Assembly: GCF_029623955.1 (NCBI RefSeq)
Contig: NZ_JARSBP010000010.1
Span: forward strand, 62,001-126,000
Source: Mycobacterium sp. 236(2023)
GTDB lineage: Bacteria > Actinomycetota > Actinomycetes > Mycobacteriales > Mycobacteriaceae
Length of the DNA: 64,000 nt
Reading direction: 5' to 3'
Under the pieces are notes generated by a model. That model was not told the origin of the DNA and did no database searches. It saw only the letters and a list, made by a program, of their open reading frames with translations. Positions 27,180 through 35,421 of the stretch are shown here, one piece after another; position 1 is the first letter of the stretch, and each line of letters begins with the position of its first letter. A program made the position numbers and the translations under genes.

Positions 27180-27614
27180 GTGTCAGCTTCTGTGCAACCA
27201 GCGATTGACGGGTGGTTCGCCACTGATGGGTCGGGTGATCCGTACCTGATCGGCGGCAAATGCCACCAGTGCGGGACCTACGTCTTCCCGCCGCGGGCCA
27301 ACAACTGCCCCAACCCCGGCTGCGACGGCGACGACCTCGCGCAGGTGCCGCTGTCGCGTCGCGGCACGCTCTGGAGCTACACCGAGAACCGCTACGCTCC
27401 CCCGCCGCCCTATCCGTCACCGGACCCGTTCGAGCCGTTCGCGGTCGCCGCGGTCGAGCTGGCCGACGAGGGCCTGATCGTGCTCGGCAAGGTCGTCGAG
27501 GGCACCCTGGCCGCCGACCTCAAGGTCGGCATGGAGATGGAACTGGCCACCATGCCGCTCTACGTCGATGACGACGGCGTTGAGCGCATCGTCTACGCCT
27601 GGAGAATCGCATGA
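27180..27614 (+). CDS. DUF35 OB-fold/zinc-ribbon protein partner of Ltp (Rv1628c homologue)
   Basis: 144 aa. The rubredoxin-like zinc ribbon CHQC...CPNPGC is at about residues 28-48, followed by the OB fold (GTLWSYTENRYAPPPPYP...FAVAAVELADEGLIVLGKVVEG). Such proteins form complexes with thiolase-like lipid-transfer proteins, as ChsH2-Ltp2 do in sterol side-chain removal. GTG 27180 lies six bases after a TACGCT -10, so the mRNA looks leaderless. It overlaps the thiolase start by four bases (ATGA), consistent with a 1:1 complex. Confidence 0.92.
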   Translation: MSASVQPAIDGWFATDGSGDPYLIGGKCHQCGTYVFPPRANNCPNPGCDGDDLAQVPLSRRGTLWSYTENRYAPPPPYPSPDPFEPFAVAAVELADEGLIVLGKVVEGTLAADLKVGMEMELATMPLYVDDDGVERIVYAWRIA

Positions 27615-28810
27615 GCCCTGAGCCCGTCTACATCCTCGGTGCCGGCATGCACCCGTGGGGCAAGTGGGGACGCGACTTCACCGAGTACGGCGTCGTCGCC
27701 GCCCGTGCCGCGCTGGCCGAGGCAGGCCTCGACTGGCGCCAGGTCCAGCTCGTCGCCGGCGCCGACACCATCCGCAACGGCTACCCCGGCTTCGTCGCCG
27801 GCGCCACGTTCGCGCAGAAGCTCGGCTGGAACGGCGTGCCCGTCACCTCCTCGTACGCGGCGTGTGCCAGCGGCTCGCAGGCGCTGCAGAGTGCCCGCGC
27901 CCAGATCCTGGCCGGACTGTGCGACGTCGCGCTCGTCATCGGCGCCGACACCACACCCAAGGGCTTCTTCGCACCGGTCGGCGGCGAACGCAAGAACGAC
28001 CCCGACTGGCAGCGCTTCCACCTGATCGGCGCCACCAACACCGTCTACTTCGCGATGCTGGCGCGTCGCCGCATGGACCTCTACGGGGCGACGCTCGAAG
28101 ACTTCGCGAATGTGAAGGTCAAAAACGCCCGCCATGGCTTGGACAACCCGTACGCGCGTTACCGCAAGGAAGCCTCCGTCGAAGACGTGCTCGCCAGCCC
28201 GGTCGTCTCCGATCCGCTGCGCCTGCTCGACATCTGCGCCACCTCCGACGGTGCGGCCGCGCTGATCGTCGCGTCGAAGTCGTTCGCCGAGAAGCACCTC
28301 GGCTCCGTCGAGGGTGTCCCGTCGGTGCGGGCCATCAGCCTGCAGTCGCCGCAGTACCCGCAGCACCTGCCCGAGCTTCCCGACATCGCCACCGATTCCA
28401 CGGCCGTCGTGAACGCGCCCACGCGGGTCTTCAAGGATCAGATCCTCGATGCCGCCTACGCCGAAGCGGGCATCGGCCCCGAGGACCTGTCGTTGGCGGA
28501 GGTCTACGACCTGTCAACGGCGTTGGAGCTCGACTGGTACGAGCATCTGGGGTTGTGCGCCAAGGGCGAAGCCGAGCAGCTGCTGCGCAGTGGCGCCACA
28601 ACCATCGGCGGCCGGATCCCGGTCAACGCCTCCGGTGGGCTCGCGTCCTTCGGTGAGGCCATCCCGGCCCAGGCGATCGCCCAGGTGTGTGAGTTGACCT
28701 GGCAGCTCAAGGGTCAGGCGACCGGTCGTCAGGTCGAAGGCGCCACCGTCGGCGTCACCGCCAACCAAGGCCTGTTCGGCCACGGCTCTTCGGTCGTCGT
28801 CGCCCGCTGA
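27611..28810 (+). CDS. Thiolase-like non-specific lipid-transfer protein (Rv1627c homologue)
   Basis: 399-aa SCP-x-type thiolase-superfamily protein. The reactive-Cys region is SYAACASGSQALQSA (Cys85), with later INASGG-like VNASGGLASFGE and a terminal GHGSS. The second active-site Cys of true thiolases is absent at GHGSS, as in Ltp aldolases and related proteins, so degradative thiolysis is doubtful; retro-aldol or Claisen-type cleavage of an acyl-CoA is likelier. It forms an operon, probably a complex, with the DUF35 protein in front. A 66-bp inverted-repeat element follows. Confidence 0.92.
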   Translation: MSPEPVYILGAGMHPWGKWGRDFTEYGVVAARAALAEAGLDWRQVQLVAGADTIRNGYPGFVAGATFAQKLGWNGVPVTSSYAACASGSQALQSARAQILAGLCDVALVIGADTTPKGFFAPVGGERKNDPDWQRFHLIGATNTVYFAMLARRRMDLYGATLEDFANVKVKNARHGLDNPYARYRKEASVEDVLASPVVSDPLRLLDICATSDGAAALIVASKSFAEKHLGSVEGVPSVRAISLQSPQYPQHLPELPDIATDSTAVVNAPTRVFKDQILDAAYAEAGIGPEDLSLAEVYDLSTALELDWYEHLGLCAKGEAEQLLRSGATTIGGRIPVNASGGLASFGEAIPAQAIAQVCELTWQLKGQATGRQVEGATVGVTANQGLFGHGSSVVVAR

Positions 28811-28827
28811 GTCAGTAGTTCCGGGAC

Positions 28828-28893
28828 TTGCACCGCGAGCGCGCGTGTCTGCACAGCGGCGCGCCGCGGAAACTGGCATTTTGCGCGCGCTCG
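28828..28893. repeat. 66-bp intergenic repeat element, copy A
   Basis: The first 24 bases are identical to copy B (30067-30133, opposite orientation) and the last 21 differ at one base, while the middle diverges. Ends CGAGCGCGCG and CGCGCGCTCG are inverted repeats. The middle of this copy holds a perfect 12-bp palindrome (GCGGCGCGCCGC). It lies between the ltp gene and the DUF167 gene. Confidence 0.8.
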
Positions 28894-28910
28894 TGGAGTT
28901 CAATAGAGCT

Positions 28911-29138
28911 GTGGCTGAACTTGTTTCGGTTCGCGTGAAGCCAGGGAGCCTTAAGGGCCCGCTGGTGCAAACCGGCGACGACGGCTCGTTGACGATCTAC
29001 GTTCGCGAGCCCGCCGTCGACGGCAAGGCCACAGCGGCCGTCATCCGCATTCTCGCCGAACATCTCGGCGTGCCGCGAAGTCACGTCGAGCTGATCTCCG
29101 GCGCGACATCGCGAGTGAAACGCTTCCGCATTGCATAG
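28911..29138 (+). CDS. DUF167 (UPF0235/YggU-like) protein
   Basis: 75-aa small protein beginning at GTG 28911 (VAELVSVRVKPGSLKGP). It contains the conserved VRVKPGS start, the DGKATAAVIRILAEHLGVP helix and the ending VELISGATSRVKRFRI, which together define the DUF167 fold. Function unknown across bacteria. Earlier in-frame codons lie inside repeat element A and are not used. The gene stops at 29138, the base where an alternative start for the next gene would begin, so the two are probably one transcript. Confidence 0.85.
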   Translation: MAELVSVRVKPGSLKGPLVQTGDDGSLTIYVREPAVDGKATAAVIRILAEHLGVPRSHVELISGATSRVKRFRIA

Positions 29139-29209
29139 TGCGCCGTCGCGCTGAGGCGAGTTCGGTCGATACTCCGCATAATCCGCGTCTGCGGCGAACA
29201 CTGACGGTT

Positions 29210-30052
29210 GTGACGACAGTCCAGGGCGTGCCGGCGGAGCGCTTCGTCGACGGATTCATCTACGGCGAGGGCCCGAGGTGGCACGGCGGGCGACTGTGGT
29301 TCACCGACGGCCTCGCAGGCAAGGTCTACTCAGTCGGCGAAACCGGCGACGTCACAACCGAAGCCGAGATTCCGCACCCCTCAGGTCTAGGGTGGCTACC
29401 CGACGGAACACTCGTGGTGTCCGCGCTCTTCGAGTCGAAGGTGCACTGGGTCAAGGCCGACGGCGCCGTCGAGACCGTCGACCTCAGCGACGACGGCTTC
29501 ACCACGAACGACCTCGTCGTCGGGTACGGCCGGGCCTATGTCGATCTCTATCACCTCGGCGAGTCCGGTTTGACCGGCGACGTTGTCCTCGTGGAGGCCG
29601 GTGGCAGTCATCGCGTCGTCGCAGCCGGACTTGCCGTGCCGAACGGGCTCGGGTTCGTCGACGATGGCGCCACCCTTCTCGTCAACGAGATGAACGGATC
29701 CCGCATCCTCGCATTTCCCGTCGAGGCGGACGGAAGTTTGGGCGTACCTGATGTTTTCGCCGAGCTTTCGACCGAACGCCACCCCGACGGCCTGTGTGTC
29801 GACGCCGAAGGGGCGGTCTGGATCGGCAGCTATGACAGTGGCGAGTTTCTCCGGGTTGTCCGCGGCGGCACGGTGACCCACCGCGTGCCGATCGAGGACG
29901 GTTGGGCGGTGGCACCGGCGCTCGGCGGGGCTGATGGACGGACCCTTTTCATGGTGGTCGACCACACCACGCTGGAGGATCTGCCGAATGGCGAGTCCAC
30001 GTGCGAGGTCTTGCGGGCGCGGGTCGATGTGCCCGGTGCGGGCTCGCCGTGA
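29210..30052 (+). CDS. SMP-30/gluconolactonase-family beta-propeller hydrolase
   Basis: About 280 aa. Landmarks of the six-bladed propeller are FIYGEGPRWHGGRLWFTDGLAGKVY, the metal-binding Glu in GEGPRW, NGLGFVDDGATLLVNEM, and ERHPDGLCVDAEGAVWIGSYDSGE with the calcium/zinc Asp in PDG. The family hydrolyses lactones, some with gluconolactonase or organophosphatase activity; the substrate here is unknown. Start uncertain: GTG 29210 is about 12 residues before the conserved region, while GTG 29138 would add 24 unconserved residues and abut the DUF167 stop. Confidence 0.85.
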   Translation: MTTVQGVPAERFVDGFIYGEGPRWHGGRLWFTDGLAGKVYSVGETGDVTTEAEIPHPSGLGWLPDGTLVVSALFESKVHWVKADGAVETVDLSDDGFTTNDLVVGYGRAYVDLYHLGESGLTGDVVLVEAGGSHRVVAAGLAVPNGLGFVDDGATLLVNEMNGSRILAFPVEADGSLGVPDVFAELSTERHPDGLCVDAEGAVWIGSYDSGEFLRVVRGGTVTHRVPIEDGWAVAPALGGADGRTLFMVVDHTTLEDLPNGESTCEVLRARVDVPGAGSP

Positions 30053-30066
30053 GCGCTCGGCGCCAC

Positions 30067-30133
30067 CGAGCGCGCGCGAAATGCCAGCATTGAGCGGCGA
30101 TTCGGCGTACAGACACGCGCGCTCGCGGTGCAA
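30067..30133. repeat. 67-bp intergenic repeat element, copy B (inverted relative to copy A)
   Basis: Its reverse complement begins TTGCACCGCGAGCGCGCG like copy A and ends with the same CTGGCATTT and GCGCGCGCTCG blocks. It fills the space between the convergent SMP-30 and livF genes. Together the two copies bracket DUF167 and SMP-30. Confidence 0.8.
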
Positions 30134-30141
30134 AGGGACCG

Positions 30142-30888
30142 TCAGGCCACGCCGAGATAGGCGGCACGAATACTGTCGTCTGCCAACAGCTCTCGGGCGT
30201 TCCCGGTTCGGGTGACCTCACCGGTCTCCAGGATGTAGGCGCGGTCCGAGCGGCTCAGCGCCTGCTGAGCGTTCTGCTCGACAAGCAGCACCGTAGTGCC
30301 GCTCTTGTTGATCTCGGCGATGATCTTGAAGATCTGCGAGATCACCATCGGGGCCAGACCCATGGACGGCTCGTCGAGCAGAAGCACTTTGGGTCGAGCC
30401 ATCAGCGAGCGCCCGATGGCGAGCATCTGCTGCTCGCCGCCGGAGAGGGTGCCGCCGACCTGGCTCCGACGCTCGGCCAGTCGCGGAAACGTCTCCAGCA
30501 CCCAGTCGAGCCGCTCCGCGTGCTCCGACTTGGATTCGAACTTCCGCCCGTAACAACCCATTTCGAGGTTCTCGATGATCGTCATCCCGGGGAAGACGCC
30601 GCGTCCCTCCGGCGCCTGGATGAGGCCCTGGGTGACGCGCTTGTGCGCCTTGACGCGGCTGATGTCGTTGCCGTCGAACCACACCGAGCCCGACGTGAGC
30701 GGAAGCAGGCCCGAGATCGCCCGCATCATCGTGGTCTTTCCCGCGCCGTTAGAGCCGAGCAGCGTGACGAGCTCGCCCTCGTGCACGGTCAGCGAGACGG
30801 AGTGCAGCGCCTTGATGCGGCCGTAGTGCACGACGACGTCGCGCACCTCGAGCAGCACGGGGCGGGAATCGGCTTCAGCTGACGTCAT
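30142..30888 (-). CDS. livF: Branched-chain amino acid ABC transporter ATPase LivF
   Basis: 248-aa cytosolic ATPase. Walker A LLGSNGAGKTTMMRAI is at about residues 44-59, with Q-loop QGLIQAPEGRGVFPGMTIIENLEMG, signature LSGGEQQMLAIGRSLMARPKVLLLDEPSMGLAP and the LLVEQN switch His region typical of LivF. It is the last gene of livKHMGF and overlaps livG by 14 bases. It works with LivG to power uptake through LivH/LivM. Substrate preference among Leu/Ile/Val, amides or urea cannot be read from the ATPase. Confidence 0.94.
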   Translation of the reverse strand: MTSAEADSRPVLLEVRDVVVHYGRIKALHSVSLTVHEGELVTLLGSNGAGKTTMMRAISGLLPLTSGSVWFDGNDISRVKAHKRVTQGLIQAPEGRGVFPGMTIIENLEMGCYGRKFESKSEHAERLDWVLETFPRLAERRSQVGGTLSGGEQQMLAIGRSLMARPKVLLLDEPSMGLAPMVISQIFKIIAEINKSGTTVLLVEQNAQQALSRSDRAYILETGEVTRTGNARELLADDSIRAAYLGVA

Positions 30889-31741
30889 CGTCTGGCACCC
30901 CCAGGTAGGCGGCGATGACCTTCGGGTCTTCGCGGATTTCGGCGGGCAGGCCGTCGGCGATCTTGCGACCGAACTCGAGCACGACGATCCGGTCGGTCAC
31001 GCCCATCACCAGTCGCATGTCGTGCTCGATGAGCAGCACGGTGTAGCCGTCGTCGCGGATCTTCTGGATGAGCTCGATCAACGCCGACTTCTCGCTCGGG
31101 TTGAAGCCAGCGGCGGGTTCGTCGAGGCACAGCAGCTTCGGCTCGGTCGCCAGCGCGCGGGCGATCTCGAGCCTGCGCTGATCGCCGTAGGGCAGGTTCT
31201 TGGCCTTCTCCTCGCCGCGATGCGCGATGCCCACGAAGTGCAGGAGTGCAGCCGATCGCTCGATCGCCGACTTCTCCTCGCGACGATGCCGCGGCGAGCG
31301 GAACAGCGCCCCCGGCACCGAGGTGTGGTGCCGGGCGTCCGTGCCGACCATCACGTTCTCCAACGCGGTCATCTCACCGAACAGCCGGATGTTCTGGAAG
31401 GTGCGGGCGATCCCGAGGCGGGTGATCTGGTGGCGCTTGATGCGCCCGATCGGTGCGCCGTCGAACGTGACGACGCCCGACGTGGGTCGGTAGACACCCG
31501 TGATCGCGTTGAAGCACGTGGTCTTTCCCGCGCCGTTGGGCCCGATCAGGCCGAGGATCTCCCCGCGACGGATGTTGAACGTCACGGCGTCCAGCGCCGT
31601 CAGGCCGCCGAACTTCATCGTCAGATCGGTGGTCTGCAGCAGGACTTCGCCCTCGTCGGCGTGGATCTCGCGGTGCACACTCGCGATCTCGGCCACGTTG
31701 TCCTCAAAGTCGTCAACGACTTCGTTCTCCGGCGCGGTCAT
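30875..31741 (-). CDS. livG: Branched-chain amino acid ABC transporter ATPase LivG
   Basis: 288-aa ATPase. An acidic N-terminal extension of about 30 residues (MTAPENEVVDDFEDNVAEI) precedes the ABC core: Walker A LIGPNGAGKTTCFNAITGVY, the LivG-specific long helical insert around MVGTDARHHTSVPGALFRSPRHR, signature LPYGDQRRLEIARALATEPKLLCLDEPAAGFNP and IEHDMRLVMGVTDRI. The ATG overlaps the livM stop by four bases (ATGA). It pairs with LivF. Confidence 0.94.
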   Translation of the reverse strand: MTAPENEVVDDFEDNVAEIASVHREIHADEGEVLLQTTDLTMKFGGLTALDAVTFNIRRGEILGLIGPNGAGKTTCFNAITGVYRPTSGVVTFDGAPIGRIKRHQITRLGIARTFQNIRLFGEMTALENVMVGTDARHHTSVPGALFRSPRHRREEKSAIERSAALLHFVGIAHRGEEKAKNLPYGDQRRLEIARALATEPKLLCLDEPAAGFNPSEKSALIELIQKIRDDGYTVLLIEHDMRLVMGVTDRIVVLEFGRKIADGLPAEIREDPKVIAAYLGVPDDDVS

Positions 31742-32895
31742 TTCGCGGGCTCCGTGTCCGTGGGCTTGGCGCGCAACAATTCCCGTGCCGCCCTGCCGTA
31801 GGTGAGCAGCTGCTGGCGAACGGGGAACAGTCCCTGCGGGCGGAAGATCATCAACACCACGAGGGCGATGCCGAAGAACAGATACTTCAGATTGCCCATG
31901 TCGATGCCGAGGAAGTGCACTCCGAGAAGACGATTCGGCAGGTACACGATGATGAAGGCGCCCAGGATGACACCCAGTTTGTTGCCCTGCCCGCCGAGCA
32001 CCACGGCGCACAGGAACAGCATCGAGTTGATGATGTTGAACGTCGGTGGCGCCACATACTGCACCTGCCCGGCGTAGAGGGCCCCGGACAGGCCGCCGAT
32101 GGCCGCACCGATCGTGAAGGCCCACAGCTTGAACTTGAACGTGTTGACGCCCATGACTTCTGCGGCGTCCTCGTCCTCGCGGACGGCGATCCAGGCGCGT
32201 CCGACGCGGCTGCGTTCGAGGTTCCCGACGAACAGCAGGATCACGATGATCAGGATCAGCCCGAGCCAGAACCACCACGTGCCGTAGTTGGCGTCACCGC
32301 TCGAATTCGACACCGAGAACACCCCTTCGGGGTGCTGGTCGTTCTCCAGGAAGTGCGGGAACGCGACCTCGTTGAGGCCGCGTGGACCGTTGGTGATGTC
32401 GGCGAGGTTGTCGGCGAGCAGCCGGATGATCTCGCCGAATCCCAGCGTGACGATGGCCAGGTAGTCGCCGCGCAGCCGCAGTGTCGGGAATCCGAGGATC
32501 AGTCCGGTCAGTGCCGTGAACGCCATGGCCAGCGGGACGCAGGACAGCCACGCCCACGGCGTGCTGAAGAACCCGTCGGGGCTCATCTGGTTCCACGGGC
32601 TTTCCGGGCTGGTGAGCAGCGCGACGGTGTAGGCGCCGACGGCGTAGAAACCGACGTAGCCGAGGTCGAGCAGACCTGCCTGCCCGACAACGACATTGAG
32701 GCCGATCGCGATGATCGCGATCATCGCGAACTGCGCCATCGTGCCGCCGAAGCTGATGCCCGGGGTATCGATGAAGCCGGGCGTGAACAACGGTGACAAC
32801 GCGACCCCGCTGAACACGACGATCCCGAAAATCCATTTCTGTGGCCGGCTCAGCCCGTCCCACCAGGACATCACTTTGTTCCATGTGGTGCTCAT
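31738..32895 (-). CDS. livM: Branched-chain amino acid ABC transporter permease LivM
   Basis: 385-aa permease with about nine to ten helices. The conserved LivM segments AIGLNVVVGQAGLLDLGYVGFYAVGAYTVALL, LPTLRLRGDYLAIVTLGFGEIIRLLADN (here FPTLRLRGD), and ERSRVGRAWIAVREDEDAAEVMGVN (coupling helix to the ATPases) are all present. It overlaps livH by four bases and livG by four bases. Confidence 0.94.
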   Translation of the reverse strand: MSTTWNKVMSWWDGLSRPQKWIFGIVVFSGVALSPLFTPGFIDTPGISFGGTMAQFAMIAIIAIGLNVVVGQAGLLDLGYVGFYAVGAYTVALLTSPESPWNQMSPDGFFSTPWAWLSCVPLAMAFTALTGLILGFPTLRLRGDYLAIVTLGFGEIIRLLADNLADITNGPRGLNEVAFPHFLENDQHPEGVFSVSNSSGDANYGTWWFWLGLILIIVILLFVGNLERSRVGRAWIAVREDEDAAEVMGVNTFKFKLWAFTIGAAIGGLSGALYAGQVQYVAPPTFNIINSMLFLCAVVLGGQGNKLGVILGAFIIVYLPNRLLGVHFLGIDMGNLKYLFFGIALVVLMIFRPQGLFPVRQQLLTYGRAARELLRAKPTDTEPAK

Positions 32896-33902
32896 GCGCG
32901 CGCCTTCCCGAGGCTCTCGCCGAGGATGCCTGTCGGCCTGATCAACAGCACCAGCACCAACAGGGCGAACGCGACCACGTCACGCCATTGGGTACCGAAT
33001 ACGGCCTGGCCGTAGTTCTCCATCACTCCCAACAGCAACCCACCCAGGAGCGCGCCGCGCAAGTTACCGATTCCACCGAGCACCGCCGCCGAGAATGCCT
33101 TGATTCCCAACAGGAATCCACCCGAGTAGATGATTCCCTGCGGCACCTTCAGGGTGTAGAGCAGCGCAGCAGCGCCTGCCAGGAGCCCGCCTATCAGGAA
33201 CGTCGTCATGATGATGCGTTCCCGCGACACCCCCATCAGGGTGGCCGTCGTCGGATCCTGCGCGACGGCGCGGATGCCGCGACCGAACTTGGTGCGGTTG
33301 ATCGCGAGATCGGTCAGCACGGCCAGGACCAGCGCCGAAGCGACGATGACGATGGTGATGTTCGAGATGGCGACGCCGAAGAATTCGAACTGCGTCTTCG
33401 GCTGAACCAGGACGATGGGCTGCTGTGCGTTCGGGCCGCCGTAGCCGGGGATCAGCTTCGGCAGGATGAACAGCACGAACTGCTGCAGCACGAACGACAT
33501 GCCGATCGCGGTGATCAGGAATGTCAGTGACCGCGCATTGCGTTTGCGCAGCGGGCGGTAGGCGATGAACTCCAAACCGACTGCCGCGCCGCCCGATACG
33601 AGCATCGCGAACAGCATCGCGATGCCCAGATACAGGATTGTCAGCGCGACACCCTTGTTGTAGGCGTTGCCGCTGGGGGTGAATCCCAGGATCATGTCGA
33701 GCGCGAAGTAGGCGCCGAACATGCCGAGCATGAAGATCTCGGAGTGCGCGAAGTTGATCAACCGCAGCACGCCGAACACGAGGGTGTAGCCGACCGCGAC
33801 CAGGGCGTAGATCGCTCCCCAGGACAGGCCGTCGATAGTCAACTGCCAGAAACTGTCGACCAGCGCTCCGACGTTGAAGTTGATATTTGCGGCCAGGTTC
33901 AT
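32892..33902 (-). CDS. livH: Branched-chain amino acid ABC transporter permease LivH
   Basis: 336-aa permease. Typical motifs are LSWGAIYALVAVGYTLVFGVLRLINFAHSEIFMLG near the N-terminus, EFIAYRPLRKRNARSLTFLITAIGMSFVLQ in the middle and INRTKFGRGIRAVAQDPTTATLMGV, the ATPase-coupling EAA-like helix. Eight to nine helices. It is separated from livK by 94 bases containing a strong hairpin, so it may be expressed at a lower level than the binding protein. Confidence 0.94.
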   Translation of the reverse strand: MNLAANINFNVGALVDSFWQLTIDGLSWGAIYALVAVGYTLVFGVLRLINFAHSEIFMLGMFGAYFALDMILGFTPSGNAYNKGVALTILYLGIAMLFAMLVSGGAAVGLEFIAYRPLRKRNARSLTFLITAIGMSFVLQQFVLFILPKLIPGYGGPNAQQPIVLVQPKTQFEFFGVAISNITIVIVASALVLAVLTDLAINRTKFGRGIRAVAQDPTTATLMGVSRERIIMTTFLIGGLLAGAAALLYTLKVPQGIIYSGGFLLGIKAFSAAVLGGIGNLRGALLGGLLLGVMENYGQAVFGTQWRDVVAFALLVLVLLIRPTGILGESLGKARA

Positions 33903-33946
33903 CCGGCGGGGAACTCCTCAGGGACGTCGATCAGGTGGACACTGAA

Positions 33947-33988
33947 GCGAAAACGCGTCCGAGCCAAGCACTCTCGGACGCGTTTCGC
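33947..33988 (-). terminator. Hairpin between livK and livH (partial terminator)
   Basis: Arms 33947-33963 and 33973-33988 pair over 16 bp with a single bulged A (GCGAAA...GCGTCCGAG). It lies nine bases beyond the livK stop and 45 before livH. In binding-protein operons such hairpins stabilise the first mRNA part and reduce downstream expression. Confidence 0.75.
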
Positions 33989-33996
33989 ATCAGTTG

Positions 33997-35208
33997 TTAC
34001 TGGACGTCGTAGATCCAGATGAGGGTGGTGGTCAGCTCACCCTCCGGGGTCCACTGGTACTTGCGGGCGATGCCCTGTCCGTCGTAGTTGCGGACGAAGT
34101 CCAGCAGCGCCGGCCGGGTGATGGCACCCGAGTCGATGCCCTTGAGCAGGATCGTGCCGAGGTCGTAGCCCTCGGCGCTGTAGGTGCCTGCCTCCTGGCC
34201 GAACTTCGTTTCGTACTCCTCGGCGAAGGTGCCGGTGGCCGGGCCGCAGGGGCACGCCAGGACGGCGCCCTTCGACGACTCACCGGCCTGCTTAACGAAC
34301 TCGGGGTCCTTGGTGCCGTCGGCGCTGGCGAAGATGCCTTCGTACCCGCCGTCGCGCAGCTGCTGCACCAGCGGTGCCGCCTCGGCGTAGTAGCCGCCGA
34401 AGAACACCGAATCCGGGGCCGCACCCTTGATCTGCGTGACCGCCGCCGAGAAGTCCTTGTCGCCCTTCTTCACGGAGATGTTGCACGCCGAGTCGGCGAC
34501 GGGGCCGAGGGTGTCGCGGACGGCCTGCGAGAGGCCGAGGCCGTAGTCGGTGGAGTCGTCGACGACGCACACCTTCTTGTGGCCCAGGGTGTTCTTCAGG
34601 TAGTTGGCGACCGACGGACCCTGCACGCCGTCGTTGGCCAGGCCGCGGAAGAAGGTCTTCCAACCGTTCTCCGACAGCGTGACGTTGGTGGCTGACGCCG
34701 TGGTGGCGACGAGACCGGCCTGGTCGAAGACGCCGCCGGTGGCCTTGGTCTCGCCGGAGAAGGCGGGGCCGACGAGGCCGATCGTGTACTGGTCGTCGAC
34801 GATCTGCGGGGCGATGGCGGTGGCCTTCTGCGGGTCACCCTCGGTGTCGAACGGCTTGAGCTGCACCTGGCAGCCGGGGTTGGCTTCGTTGTGCTTGTCG
34901 ATCGCGAGCTGGACGCCGTTTTTGATGTTGATGCCGAGCGCCGCGTCGGGGCCGTTGAGTGCGCCGGCCATGGCGATGGACACCGGCGGGCAGGTGGCCT
35001 TGCCGTCGCCGGCAGGATCTGCGGGTGCGGCACCCGTCTCCGCGGCGACCTCGGCGCCGGCCTCGTCGATCTGCACCTTCTCGACGATGCTCAGATTCGA
35101 TTGCGCTGCCTCTTCCTCGGGCGCGCCCTGATTACAGCCGGCAACAGCCAGCGCAATCAGACCGGCGCCCCCGAGAGCAAATGCCTTGCGTGCCATACCA
35201 CCGCGCAC
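33997..35208 (-). CDS. livK: Branched-chain amino acid ABC transporter substrate-binding lipoprotein
   Basis: 403-aa lipoprotein of the Leu/Ile/Val-binding family. The signal ARKAFALGGAGLIALAVAGC ends in a lipobox with Cys at about residue 24, then an acidic Ala/Glu linker and two periplasmic-binding lobes (VSIAMAGALNGPDAALGINIKNGVQLAIDKHNEAN; GLVGPAFSGETKATGG; KKVCVVDDSTDYGLGL; DSVFFGGYYAEAAPLVQQLRDGG). GTG 35208 follows a GGAGG ribosome site at six bases; ATG 35196 is an alternative. It is first in livKHMGF, downstream of pdtaR, and has a long leader with an 8-bp hairpin. Confidence 0.92.
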   Translation of the reverse strand: MRGGMARKAFALGGAGLIALAVAGCNQGAPEEEAAQSNLSIVEKVQIDEAGAEVAAETGAAPADPAGDGKATCPPVSIAMAGALNGPDAALGINIKNGVQLAIDKHNEANPGCQVQLKPFDTEGDPQKATAIAPQIVDDQYTIGLVGPAFSGETKATGGVFDQAGLVATTASATNVTLSENGWKTFFRGLANDGVQGPSVANYLKNTLGHKKVCVVDDSTDYGLGLSQAVRDTLGPVADSACNISVKKGDKDFSAAVTQIKGAAPDSVFFGGYYAEAAPLVQQLRDGGYEGIFASADGTKDPEFVKQAGESSKGAVLACPCGPATGTFAEEYETKFGQEAGTYSAEGYDLGTILLKGIDSGAITRPALLDFVRNYDGQGIARKYQWTPEGELTTTLIWIYDVQ

Positions 35209-35276
35209 GTCCCACCTCCGGTTCAGTGTTTTGCTCGGCATCGCCGGGTGTCCGTCGGGGAACCGATGGCGACCTG

Positions 35277-35296
35277 GTCGGCGATGCTTCGCCGAC
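35277..35296 (-). other. Perfect hairpin in the livK leader region
   Basis: Eight-bp inverted repeat GTCGGCGA/TCGCCGAC with a TGCT loop, about 70-88 bases upstream of livK. It has no U-tract. It may be a leader structure or operator; the rest of the 213-bp pdtaR-livK gap shows no gene. Confidence 0.4.
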
Positions 35297-35421
35297 GACC
35301 TTAACCAACGCGGTGCCCTGTCGCGTGATGTTGGAAAACGCGTGGCGCGGATAAACCAGGTGAACCGGTCAAACGTCGGGGGCGGAAACGCAGACTTAAC
35401 GGGCAGCGCTCGGCGAAAGCG

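Noticed and set aside
34032..34663. Arg/Ser/Pro-rich open frames within livK
   Set aside because: Same-strand and opposite-strand shadow frames without any conserved motif.
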